From: Planctomycetota bacterium
Lineage (GTDB): Bacteria; Planctomycetota; Planctomycetia; Gemmatales; Gemmataceae
Reading direction: 5' to 3'
NCBI GenBank assembly: GCA_018970845.1
Contig: JAGWVO010000022.1
Location: 1-17,981, forward strand
Length of the DNA stretch: 17,981 bases
The notes below the pieces were generated by a model. The model made no database searches and had not been told where the DNA came from. It was given only the letters and a program-made list of their open reading frames with translations. Below are positions 7,403-14,820 of the stretch, one piece after another. Made by a program: the position numbers and the translations under genes. The stretch's first letter is position 1. Each line of letters opens with the position of its first letter.

Positions 7403-8755
7403 ATGTACCGGGTTGCGATGATGCCCTCCGCCAGGTTGCCTCTGCTGACTCCCCGAGGCTGGATTCTTGCGGCAATGGCCTTGTTTTTGATGGCTTTGAC
7501 GGTTCAATACCTCGTCAAGATCTCGGATCCCCGTCGCGGCAACCGTTCGGCCATCCAGCGCTGGCAACCGCAATTGCTTGGCTTGGAGCAGGGCGAGGAC
7601 ATCAGCAAGGAATATCAATACCCCAATCCCCCTGTGATGTCGGTCCTGCTGCTTCCGCTGGCCAAGCTGCCCTCGGGAACCATGGCCGTGACATGGTATC
7701 TGGCCAAATGCCTCATGGCGCTGGCCGTCATGGCATGGTGCCTCCGGCTGGTCGATCCTGGCAACCGGTTGCCATGGTGGATCCAGGCGGGAATCGTGCT
7801 GCTGGCGCTGCGGCCCATCGTTGGCGACCTGCAGCATGGAAATGTCAACCTGTTCATCTTCTTCATCGTGATGGGCGGACTGGTGTGCGTGGCCAACGGA
7901 AGGTCGGCTTGCGGGGGTGTGCTGCTGGCGCTGGCCGCCTGCTGCAAGGTGACGCCGCTGTTATTCCTGCCTTACTTCGTCTGGAAAAGGGATTGGCGTT
8001 TCGTCACGGGCTGGGTCGCCGGGGTGCTTTTGTTCCTTTGGCCGGGCGTCATGCCTTCGGTTGTATTGGGATTTGAGGAAAACCAGCGCAACCTGATTTC
8101 CTGGTACCGCGAGATGGTGCATCCGTTCGTGGTCGAGGGGAAGGTCACCAGCGAGCATTCGAACCAGTCGCTTCCGGGCGTCGTGTTCCGGTTGCTGACC
8201 GAAAGCCCGTCATTCGTGGAATATCCAGGTGGCATTTTCACCCCCGCGGAATACCACAACATCCTCGACCTGCCACCGCGCGTCGCCAAGCTGATCACAC
8301 AAGCCGCCATGGCTGCCTTTGGGCTTTTGATCCTTTGGACTTGCGCGCCGGCGGCCAATCGCGATGCCGGCGTTCGCGCCGAATCCTGGCCCCGCCTGGC
8401 CGCCGAGTGGAGCCTCGTGTTGATCGGGATGCTGCTCCTGAGCGAACGAACATGGAAACACCATGCCGTGACCTTGGCCCTTCCATGGGCCGTGATTGTT
8501 TCGCGGGCGTGGCTGACGGACAGCATTCTTGCGCGAAGGTGGTGCGTCGCCTTGTCGGCCGTGGCCGTGGTTGGCATGTGGGCCACCAGCACCGGCCTGC
8601 TGGATGACCGCGCCGCCAAGCTAGGTCAGGTTTATGGGGGTTACACGCTGGCTTTCCTCAGCTTGACCGCGGCCGTGGTCGTCTGCCTCAAGTCGATGAG
8701 TGCCGACCATGCCACAATAGCCGAACCGGTGGCCATTCCGTCCAAAGCCGCTTAG
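7403..8755 (+). CDS. GT87-family (DUF2029) polyprenyl-phosphate-sugar glycosyltransferase-like membrane protein
   Basis: The 450-residue protein has many hydrophobic segments, beginning with one near 18-38 and including those near 96-115, 127-140, 148-164 and 171-195, with several more to the C-terminus. Short motifs match the DUF2029/GT87 family: YPNPPVMSVLLLPLA (73-87), GDLQHGNVN (141-149) and CCKVTPLLFLPYF (180-192). Family members are GT-C-fold integral membrane enzymes that use lipid-linked sugars (for example polyprenyl-phosphate mannose) to extend glycans or glycolipids on the outer face of the membrane. A canonical early acidic residue of this fold could be in SDPRRG (41-46), but I cannot confirm the catalytic Asp. 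It starts 64 bases after the helicase stop, so it may be cotranscribed or have its own promoter. It ends 12 bases from the stop of the convergent TPR gene. An ATG at 7418 is an alternative start. Donor and acceptor are unknown. Confidence 0.87.
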   Translation: MYRVAMMPSARLPLLTPRGWILAAMALFLMALTVQYLVKISDPRRGNRSAIQRWQPQLLGLEQGEDISKEYQYPNPPVMSVLLLPLAKLPSGTMAVTWYLAKCLMALAVMAWCLRLVDPGNRLPWWIQAGIVLLALRPIVGDLQHGNVNLFIFFIVMGGLVCVANGRSACGGVLLALAACCKVTPLLFLPYFVWKRDWRFVTGWVAGVLLFLWPGVMPSVVLGFEENQRNLISWYREMVHPFVVEGKVTSEHSNQSLPGVVFRLLTESPSFVEYPGGIFTPAEYHNILDLPPRVAKLITQAAMAAFGLLILWTCAPAANRDAGVRAESWPRLAAEWSLVLIGMLLLSERTWKHHAVTLALPWAVIVSRAWLTDSILARRWCVALSAVAVVGMWATSTGLLDDRAAKLGQVYGGYTLAFLSLTAAVVVCLKSMSADHATIAEPVAIPSKAA

Positions 8756-8767
8756 GCGACGGATGGG

Positions 8768-10183
8768 TCATCCTTCCGGGTTCAGCACCCGGTTCAAGGC
8801 GGCTTGCTCCGAGGCGTTCAACTCCCTGACCAAGTCAAGCTGCAGGTGGAACTGGCCTCCCTCGAACGAGATTTCAATGGCCCGGGCCGTCCGTGGCGGA
8901 AGGATGCCGCGGATTTTTCTTTTCAGGTCCCTGGCCATCACCTGCAACGGGTCCAAGCATACGCATGCCTTGCCTTCCCGCATGGCATCCAGATGGCCGC
9001 TTGCCGCGGCGGCATGGGGATCCGATGTCGGCAAAAGGCCCAAGGCCTCGGCAAACATTCCCTTGGATGCGGGCTTGTCGCCCCGATGAGCCAGGTGCAT
9101 CCCGAACGCCACCAGCGCTTTGCCGGTCATTTCCGGGTGGGATGATTCCCTCGCCCAGTCGACCGCGTCCTTGTACAGGCGATTCGCCTTGTCATCGTCG
9201 CCCCTGTCGGAATGGAACCGACCCAGGTTCCGGGCCAACTGCGACATCAAAGGCAGGCTGCCGGCCCGTGTCGCCTGCTCCAGCGCGGCGCGGTAATCGG
9301 CCTCGGCGTTGGTGTCGTCCCCGGCCTCGGCCAGCGCCAGCGCCCGGCCCTGCAAGGCCTGGATCGCGAATCCATCCTCCCGGCGCGCTCGGTAAATCTC
9401 GATGGCCCTGTTGATCGCCTCGACCTGCGCGGCCGTGTCACCCATCGAACCGGAAAGCCCGGCCAGCACCCCATAGGCCGCTGGAAGCTCATCGTTGTCG
9501 GGCGAAACCTCCTCCATCCACCGGATTCCTTCGCGAAACACCCGCTCCATCACCACCGGATCGGATTCCTCGGCGCGCTTCGCCAAGTCGCGGAACAACT
9601 GGGTCACGCCCTCATCAGTGAGTTCCGGCATGTCGGCAAAGGAAGGTTCTCCGCGAACCTGGCGCGCCTCCTCCCTTAGCGCCAGCGCCCCGGTTACGCG
9701 CTGGTGGTCTTGGTCGGCGAGAAGGGTGACGGCCTTGTCGAGGAGTTCGAGGGCCCGTTCGGTTTGCCCGAGCGAAAGGAGCGCCTGCCCCAGCGGTTCG
9801 GCCAAGAGGGCCTGTTCGAGACCATCCGTTCCCAGGATTCTTCCGGTTTCCTCCCATGCCTTGGCAAGCCAGTCGGCGGCTTCCCCCAGGCGGCCATGCT
9901 CCGCCAGCAGCAGGCCTCGATCGCGCAGCGATCGCAAATACGCGGAAGCATCTGGTTCATCCGGCCCGGGTGGCAAGGCGTGACAGCGGGCGAACTCCGC
10001 AAGGGCTTCCTCGATCCGGTCGGTCCAGGCGAGAACCCAGGCCAGCTCGAATCGGGCGGATCGCTCGCCTTTTCGCAGGGCGACGGATTCGTCCAGGCGG
10101 CGCCTCACCGACGCGAGCGCGCGATCGGGTTGCCCGGCCATGAGCCATTGCCTGGCCATGGCCAAGGAATCGGAAGGGTCCAC
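8768..10183 (-). CDS. Tetratricopeptide-repeat (TPR) protein
   Basis: Starting at the GTG at 10183, this encodes about 471 residues made of repeated helical pairs. Typical TPR/TPR_12 features recur: GQPDRALASVRRRLD, GRLGEAADWLAKA, GQTERALELLDKA, GDTAAQVEAINRAIEIY, GDDTNAEADYRAALE, GDDDKANRLYKDA and GDKPASKGMFAEAL. TPRs form a superhelix for protein-protein contacts; no enzymatic domain, signal peptide or membrane segment is seen, so it is probably cytosolic. The last 60 residues (ending ALNRVLNPEG) are not repeat-like and include IEISFEGGQFHLQLDL. The open frame extends further upstream inside alaS, but that part is an Arg/Pro/Ser-rich shadow. The GTG begins one base after the alaS stop (TGA-G-GTG), with GGGAG in the last alaS codons as ribosome site, so translational coupling to alaS is likely. 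Its function and any link to alanylation are unknown. Confidence 0.88.
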   Translation of the reverse strand: MDPSDSLAMARQWLMAGQPDRALASVRRRLDESVALRKGERSARFELAWVLAWTDRIEEALAEFARCHALPPGPDEPDASAYLRSLRDRGLLLAEHGRLGEAADWLAKAWEETGRILGTDGLEQALLAEPLGQALLSLGQTERALELLDKAVTLLADQDHQRVTGALALREEARQVRGEPSFADMPELTDEGVTQLFRDLAKRAEESDPVVMERVFREGIRWMEEVSPDNDELPAAYGVLAGLSGSMGDTAAQVEAINRAIEIYRARREDGFAIQALQGRALALAEAGDDTNAEADYRAALEQATRAGSLPLMSQLARNLGRFHSDRGDDDKANRLYKDAVDWARESSHPEMTGKALVAFGMHLAHRGDKPASKGMFAEALGLLPTSDPHAAAASGHLDAMREGKACVCLDPLQVMARDLKRKIRGILPPRTARAIEISFEGGQFHLQLDLVRELNASEQAALNRVLNPEG

Positions 10184-10184
10184 C

Positions 10185-12875
10185 TCAGGCTCCCAGCAAC
10201 TTCGCCGCGAGTGCCTTGGCCTCGGTGAGCGCCGCCGGAAGGTTTTCGGGTTCCTTGCCGCCCGCCTGGGCCATCCCCTTGGGGCCGCCGCCCTTGCCGC
10301 CCACCCGCTTGGCGATCTCGCCGACGAACTTTCCGGCCTCGATGCCCTTGCCGTGCAGGTCGTCACTCACCGCGGCCATGAGGCCGACCTTGCCGTCCTC
10401 GCGCCATCCAAGAAGGAAGATCGAACTGCCGGCCTTCTGGCGGAGCCTGTCCAATTGCATCCTGGCCTGGTCGGGGGCGACGGCCGGAATCTCCCCGGCG
10501 CCAACAACCGTCCCGCCAATGGTGGCCGCTTCCGCGAGGATCTTGTCGGCGGCGCCCGCTAGGTCGCCCGAGGCGGCCTTCTTGAGCTGGGCCTGGAGTT
10601 TCTTGACTTCCTCGCGCAGGGCCTCGACGCGCTCGGCGGCGTCCTCCGGCTTGCAGGTGAGCTTCGCCGCGACCTCGGCGAGCAGACGGGTTTGCTCGCG
10701 GCGGGCCTTGAGGGCGGCCTCCCCGGCCACGGCGGTCAGACGGCGCACTCCCTTGCCCACGGCTTCCTGGGAGAGTATCTGGAAGCTGCCGGCCTCGCCG
10801 GTGCCGCCCAGGTGCGTTCCTCCGCAGAACTCGATCGACGATTCCTCCCCGGCGGATTCCCCTTGGCCGGCCGCCACGGTCACCACCCTCACGGGGTCGG
10901 GATATTTCTCGCCGAACACGGCTCGCACGCCCGGAAGTTTCTTGGCGTCGGCCAAGGGCATGAGCACCGCGGCGACGGGAGCGTTGTCGAGGATGCGCCT
11001 GTTGACAAGATCCTCCACGGCCTGGATCTCCTCGGCCGAAAGCGCCTTGTCATGGGCGAAATCGAAGCGTGTCTTATCCGCGTCGACAAGGGATCCCTTT
11101 TGGTCGATGGATCCGCCGAGCACCTTTCGCAGGGCCCAGTTCAGGAGGTGGGTGCTGGTGTGGTGGCGGGTGATCGCCCTGCGCCTCGGGGCGTCGACGG
11201 CAAGGCTTGCCGGTTGGCCGGCCTCGACGAATCCCGACTCCACCACTCCGGAATGAAGGATGCCGTCGCCAAGCCTCTGGGTATCCTCAACCCGGAAGAC
11301 ACCGGTGGCCGTGGCGATGGTTCCCGTGTCGCCCACCTGCCCGCCCTGTTCGGGGTAGAAGCAAGTTGAATCGAGCACGATGGCGGCCTGCGTGCCCGTG
11401 GCGAGCGTTCCGGAGGTAATGACGGCGTTGTCGGTCACCCAACCGGCGATGCCCGACCTGGCCGTGGTGCCCAGGTGCTTGGCCGAGTCGTCGCACCGGG
11501 GCAGGGTGCCCTCGATCGCGGAGATCACGAGTTTCTTGCGGTCCTTGCCCGAGGTGTCGCGGAACTCGTCCATCCGCCTCTGGTAGCCTTGCGAATCGAT
11601 CCCCAGGCCGACCTCCTCGGCCATCTGCCGGGTGATGTCGGAGAACAGTCCGTAGGTGGTGTGCAGGTCGAACACATCATCGCCCGAGATGACCGGCTTG
11701 CCTGAATCCTTGGTGCGCCTGGCGACATCGTTGAAAAGGCGCATGCCGCGGTCGAGGGTGCGCAGGAACGCTTCCTCCTCGTCGAGGAGGATTTTCGAGA
11801 CGGCCCCGGCGCGCTGGGCGATTTCGGGAAACACATCTCCCATCGATCCGACCACCGCGGGAACGAGGCGGTGCAGGAACGGTTCCTTCGCTCCGAGGTA
11901 TTGCCGGCCATACCTCTCGGCCCGGCGCAGGATGCTGCGCACGACATACCCGCGCTTCTCGTTGGAGGGAACGGCGCCGTCGGCCAGCGAGAAGACCAGG
12001 GCGCGGATGTGGTCGGCCACCACCCGGTAGGCGGTGTCGCGCATGTCGTCGAGGCGGCCGGAGTACGGTTCGGAACCTGTCAGGTCGCGCGTGGCGCGGA
12101 ACAGATCCTGGAAGAGGTCGATGTCGTAGTTGCTTGTTTTTCCCTGCAGCACGGCGGAGACCCGCTCGAACCCCATGCCGGTGTCGACATGCCTGGCAGG
12201 CAGGGGCGAAAGCCTGCCGTCGGCCCCGCGGTTGAACTGGATGAAGACCAGGTTCCAGATCTCGATGCAGCGGGGCGTTCCCTTGTTGACAAGCGCGCCT
12301 CCCGAGAGGTCGTCGGTGAGGTCGATGTGGATCTCGGTGCAGGGGCCGCATGGCCCGGTGTCGCCCATCTCCCAGAAGTTGTCCTTGCGGTTGCCCAGGT
12401 GGATGTGGCCCTTGGGGATGGTGGTGAGGCCGGCCCAGAGGGAGGCGGCCTCCTCGTCGCGCGGCACCCCTTGCTCGGGGTCGCCCTCGAACACGGTGGC
12501 ATGGAGGCGGCGCGGATCAAGGCCCCAGACGCCGGTGAGAAGCTGCCAGGCCCACTCGATCGCTTCCTTCTTGAAATAGTCGCCGAACGACCAGTTGCCG
12601 AGCATCTCGAAGAAGGTGTGGTGGTAGACGTCGCGCCCGACGTCGTCGAGGTCGTTGTGCTTGCCGGAGATGCGCAGGCACTTCTGCGAGTCCGCGATGC
12701 GCGGGGCGCGCGGCTTCTCGACTCCGAGGAAGGAATTCTTGAAGGGCACCATGCCCGCGTTCGTGAACAGCAGCGACGGGTCGCTCTCCGGCACGATGCG
12801 GTCGCTCGGCACGACCAGGTGGCCGCGCTCGCGGAAGAACTCGAGGAAGCTGCGGCGGATCTCGGCTCCGGTCAT
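10185..12875 (-). CDS. alaS: Alanyl-tRNA synthetase
   Basis: AlaRS joins alanine to tRNA-Ala and edits mischarged Ser and Gly. The 896-residue length is normal. Class II catalytic-core segments are present: SQKCLRISGKHNDLDDVG (63-80), HHTFFEMLGNWSFGDYF (85-101), GDTGPCGPCTEIH (171-183), EIWNLVFIQFNR (205-216) and VDTGMGFERV (230-239). The editing domain has the zinc set HHTSTH (571-576) and FCGGTH (683-688), with EQGGQVGDTG (509-518) before it. A coiled-coil segment and a Gly-rich C-Ala domain end at KLLGA. The start at 12875 (MTGAEIRRSFLEFF) fits the family. Codon choice changes along the gene: roughly the first 98 codons favour GCG, ACG and TCG, whereas later codons favour GCC and ACC. This, with the higher G+C to the right, raises the possibility of a chimeric or recombinant gene (see findings). 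A TPR gene follows immediately. Confidence 0.97.
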   Translation of the reverse strand: MTGAEIRRSFLEFFRERGHLVVPSDRIVPESDPSLLFTNAGMVPFKNSFLGVEKPRAPRIADSQKCLRISGKHNDLDDVGRDVYHHTFFEMLGNWSFGDYFKKEAIEWAWQLLTGVWGLDPRRLHATVFEGDPEQGVPRDEEAASLWAGLTTIPKGHIHLGNRKDNFWEMGDTGPCGPCTEIHIDLTDDLSGGALVNKGTPRCIEIWNLVFIQFNRGADGRLSPLPARHVDTGMGFERVSAVLQGKTSNYDIDLFQDLFRATRDLTGSEPYSGRLDDMRDTAYRVVADHIRALVFSLADGAVPSNEKRGYVVRSILRRAERYGRQYLGAKEPFLHRLVPAVVGSMGDVFPEIAQRAGAVSKILLDEEEAFLRTLDRGMRLFNDVARRTKDSGKPVISGDDVFDLHTTYGLFSDITRQMAEEVGLGIDSQGYQRRMDEFRDTSGKDRKKLVISAIEGTLPRCDDSAKHLGTTARSGIAGWVTDNAVITSGTLATGTQAAIVLDSTCFYPEQGGQVGDTGTIATATGVFRVEDTQRLGDGILHSGVVESGFVEAGQPASLAVDAPRRRAITRHHTSTHLLNWALRKVLGGSIDQKGSLVDADKTRFDFAHDKALSAEEIQAVEDLVNRRILDNAPVAAVLMPLADAKKLPGVRAVFGEKYPDPVRVVTVAAGQGESAGEESSIEFCGGTHLGGTGEAGSFQILSQEAVGKGVRRLTAVAGEAALKARREQTRLLAEVAAKLTCKPEDAAERVEALREEVKKLQAQLKKAASGDLAGAADKILAEAATIGGTVVGAGEIPAVAPDQARMQLDRLRQKAGSSIFLLGWREDGKVGLMAAVSDDLHGKGIEAGKFVGEIAKRVGGKGGGPKGMAQAGGKEPENLPAALTEAKALAAKLLGA

Positions 12876-12909
12876 GGCCGTCGAGACTAGCAGAGGCTTC
12901 CGGGCGATT

Positions 12910-12940
12910 CGACGGCCCGCCGGGCCCGGGCGGGCCGTCG
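12910..12940. repeat. Perfect 12-bp inverted repeat (hairpin) between the sulfotransferase stop and the alaS start
   Basis: CGACGGCCCGCC at 12910-12921 and its exact reverse complement at 12929-12940 enclose a seven-base loop. It lies about 53 bases downstream of the minus-strand sulfotransferase stop and about 35 bases upstream of alaS. No T-run follows on either strand. A second G/C-only palindrome (CCGCCCC/GGGGCGG) is found near 12956-12970. It could be a terminator without a U-tail for the sulfotransferase transcript, or a regulatory structure before alaS. Confidence 0.6.
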
Positions 12941-12992
12941 CGTGCGTCCGGCACCCGCCCCGGGGGCGGCGTCGCGCCGGCTCCCGGGCCGA

Positions 12993-14051
12993 CTACTCTC
13001 GCAGGACGACGTCGAGCGCGAAGCGCAGCCTCTTCAGTGCGCGGCCGAGCGCGTTCGAGTGGATGTCGCGGCGCAACGCGACCAGCAGCTTGCGTTCGAG
13101 CGCATAGCGAAGCGGGATGCTGCGACGCTCCGGCGCGGGCGCCCCCCGGGCCGCGTCGAGGGCGGCGAGGATCGAATCCCTCGGGTAGCCGAGCTCGGCG
13201 AGGTCGGCCGGGTCGAGCTCGTCGACGACGCGCCGAACGAGGGCGTCGGTGGCGGGAACGGAGGCCACCTCGGCCGCCCAGCGGGCGACCGACGAGGTCA
13301 CCGGCCGGTCGTGGCGCGCGACCCCGGTCGGGTCGCCGAGCCCCTCGAAGCCCTCGCCCGAGCGTCCGTACTCGATCGCCGCGGCCTCGTAGGGCAGTCC
13401 GATCGCCGCGCAGAGTTCGCGGAACCCGCCCTCGGGATCGCGGACGAACTCCTCGTAGCGGACGCGGTGAACCGGCACCGGTCGCGAGCGCAGGAAGCCC
13501 GCCAGCGCCGGCACGTAGCGAGCGAGGATCGGGTTGTGGGCGAGCGCCACCTCGTAGTCGCCGTCGAAGAACGAGGTCGCGTAGGAAGTCAGCACCGCGA
13601 CCGGGTTGCGCACCAGCACGACGTACTTCGCCCGCGGGTAGAGCTTCGCGAGGAAGGGCAGAACGAGCGCGTAGGCCGGGGTCTTGTCGAGGAAGTACCG
13701 CTTGTCGGGCCGGGTCGCGAGCATCCGGCCGTACATCGTGTCGGCGTAGGCCCGCAGCGCGTCGAGGTAGTCCTCCTCGCCGCGCGGCAGGTCGGCGACG
13801 AACTCGCGCACGGCCTGCTCGGCGTTGAACGGGTCGTAGGGGGCCTTGTCGACGCGCGCGTAGTAGCCGAGATGCGCGAGCGGAGTCACCAGGTGCGGCT
13901 CCGCGCGGCCGTAGACGAGGCCGTGGGCGGCGAGGATCCTCGCGAGCAGCGTGGTCCCCGACCGCGGAGCGCCGACCAGGAAGATCAGGCGCTCGCCGAG
14001 GTCGCTCGCCGGCGCGGCCCGGGCCGCCGCCGGCGCGGGATCGGTCGTCAG
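12993..14051 (-). CDS. PAPS-dependent sulfotransferase
   Basis: Sulfotransferases move sulfate from PAPS to a hydroxyl or amine, here possibly on a glycan given the neighbouring glycosyltransferase. The core starts with LIFLVGAPRSGTTLLARIL, whose GAPRSGTT is the 5'-phosphosulfate-binding loop with catalytic-context Arg/Ser/Thr. KYVVLVRNPVAVLTSYATSFF further on is the 3'-phosphate-binding segment with Arg and Ser. VRYEEFVRDPEGGFRELC and a basic C-terminal helix are also typical. The start is unresolved. No ATG, GTG or TTG occurs in frame between the RRM stop and the motif. The only canonical start is GTG at 14204, which lies 150 bases inside the RRM gene and adds a low-complexity Arg-rich tail. 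I take the boundary at the CTG (14051) overlapping the RRM TGA (CTGA), giving about 352 residues. The family is clear, the acceptor unknown. Confidence 0.85.
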   Translation of the reverse strand: MTTDPAPAAARAAPASDLGERLIFLVGAPRSGTTLLARILAAHGLVYGRAEPHLVTPLAHLGYYARVDKAPYDPFNAEQAVREFVADLPRGEEDYLDALRAYADTMYGRMLATRPDKRYFLDKTPAYALVLPFLAKLYPRAKYVVLVRNPVAVLTSYATSFFDGDYEVALAHNPILARYVPALAGFLRSRPVPVHRVRYEEFVRDPEGGFRELCAAIGLPYEAAAIEYGRSGEGFEGLGDPTGVARHDRPVTSSVARWAAEVASVPATDALVRRVVDELDPADLAELGYPRDSILAALDAARGAPAPERRSIPLRYALERKLLVALRRDIHSNALGRALKRLRFALDVVLRE

Positions 14052-14566
14052 CTCCAGAGGGAGCGCTTGCGGCCGCGCAGGCCGCGGCGGCTGCCCTTCA
14101 CGTTGGTCTTGCGACGTAAGTCGCCGCCGGCGCCACCACCGCCGCCGCCGAAGTCGTCGCGACGGTCGAAGGCCGGCGGAGGCGGCTCCATGGGCGGAGC
14201 CCACGGCCGCGGCGAGAAGCCGGGGCCCGGCCCCGCGCCGGGTCCGCCCGGTCCGCGGGGAGCGAAGCCGCCCGACCGGAAACCTCCGCCCGGGGGACCG
14301 CCGGCCGCACGCGGCGGCGGCTTGTCGTCCGCGTCGTTCACGCGGAGACGTCGCCCGCCCATGTCGTGACCGTTCAGCTTCTCGATCGCCGCGGCACAGG
14401 CCTCGTCGGTCGCGAATTCGACGAACGCGAAGCCGCGCGACTTGCCGGTCTCGCGATCCATTCCGATGCGGGCCTTCACCACCGGACCCGCTTCCGAAAA
14501 CAACTGCTTGAGCTCCTCCTCGGTGGCCGAAAAGCTCAGATTACCGACGAACGCCGTCCTCGACAC
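14048..14566 (-). CDS. RNA recognition motif (RRM) RNA-binding protein with Gly/Pro/Arg-rich tail
   Basis: The 172-residue protein begins with a single RRM of about 80 residues. RNP2 is AFVGNL (5-10) and RNP1 is RGFAFVEF (44-51), with the connecting KSRGF and GRRLRVNDAD as in bacterial glycine-rich RNA-binding proteins. The rest is a low-complexity tail rich in Gly, Pro and Arg, ending GRKRSLWS. Such proteins bind single-stranded RNA and in other bacteria are often induced by cold or act in RNA metabolism; the role here is inferred only. The GTG start at 14566 is well supported by AGGAGAAGGGA about seven bases ahead. The sulfotransferase reads on from its stop with no gap. Upstream lies a terminator-like structure (14668-14734) that separates it from the oxidoreductase and could also regulate it. 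High G+C and GCG/TCG codon choice match the other genes of the right part. Confidence 0.9.
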   Translation of the reverse strand: MSRTAFVGNLSFSATEEELKQLFSEAGPVVKARIGMDRETGKSRGFAFVEFATDEACAAAIEKLNGHDMGGRRLRVNDADDKPPPRAAGGPPGGGFRSGGFAPRGPGGPGAGPGPGFSPRPWAPPMEPPPPAFDRRDDFGGGGGGAGGDLRRKTNVKGSRRGLRGRKRSLWS

Positions 14567-14667
14567 AGACTTTCCCTTCTCCTCTCCCTCGAAAAAGCGC
14601 GGGCCCGGGGACCGGGACCGCCTCGACTCCCGCAGGCCCTAGCACGGCCCGTCGCGCCGGGACAAGG

Positions 14668-14703
14668 AAAAAGCGACCGGCCCCGGGCGGAGCCCCGTCG
14701 CTT
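14668..14703 (-). terminator. Rho-independent terminator downstream of the FAD oxidoreductase gene
   Basis: Read on the minus strand, AAGCGAC (14703-14697) can pair with GTCGCTT (14677-14671), a 7-bp stem around a G/C-rich loop that itself can fold GGGC-TCC-GCCC. Five U residues follow (14672-14668). It lies about 118 bases downstream of the oxidoreductase stop and about 100 bases before the RRM start. Folding is by eye. Confidence 0.65.
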
Positions 14704-14734
14704 CCCGAAGCGCCGATCCGCCCGGGGCTCCGCC
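14686..14734 (-). repeat. Nested inverted repeat overlapping the terminator
   Basis: GGCGGAGCCCC at 14686-14696 and GGGGCTCCGCC at 14724-14734 (plus-strand order) are exact reverse complements; adding one pair gives a 12-bp stem. Inside lies a second hairpin, CGCTT (14699-14703) with AAGCG (14708-14712). This structure uses the bases that form the 5' arm and loop of the terminator, so the two folds exclude each other. Two tandem GACCGGACGA copies (14783-14802) lie further upstream. Confidence 0.55.
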
Positions 14735-14820
14735 GGCGCGGCCGAATCGCCCGAGGATCCGGGCGCGGAGAAAGGCCCCGGCGACCGGACGAGACCGGAC
14801 GACCGCCCCGGCGCGGGTCG

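Noticed and set aside
10184..10366. Upstream extension of the TPR frame into alaS
   Set aside because: Arg/Pro/Ser-rich and out of frame with alaS; the GTG at 10183 with GGGAG is the better start.
11871..12890. A 339-codon plus-strand frame opposite the 5' part of alaS
   Set aside because: Antisense shadow of an unmistakable synthetase.
12942..14369. A 475-codon plus-strand frame across the sulfotransferase and RRM genes
   Set aside because: Arg/Gly/Pro low-complexity antisense to two genes with good motifs.
14783..14802. Two tandem copies of GACCGGACGA
   Set aside because: Too short and too few to be more than chance in G+C-rich intergenic DNA.
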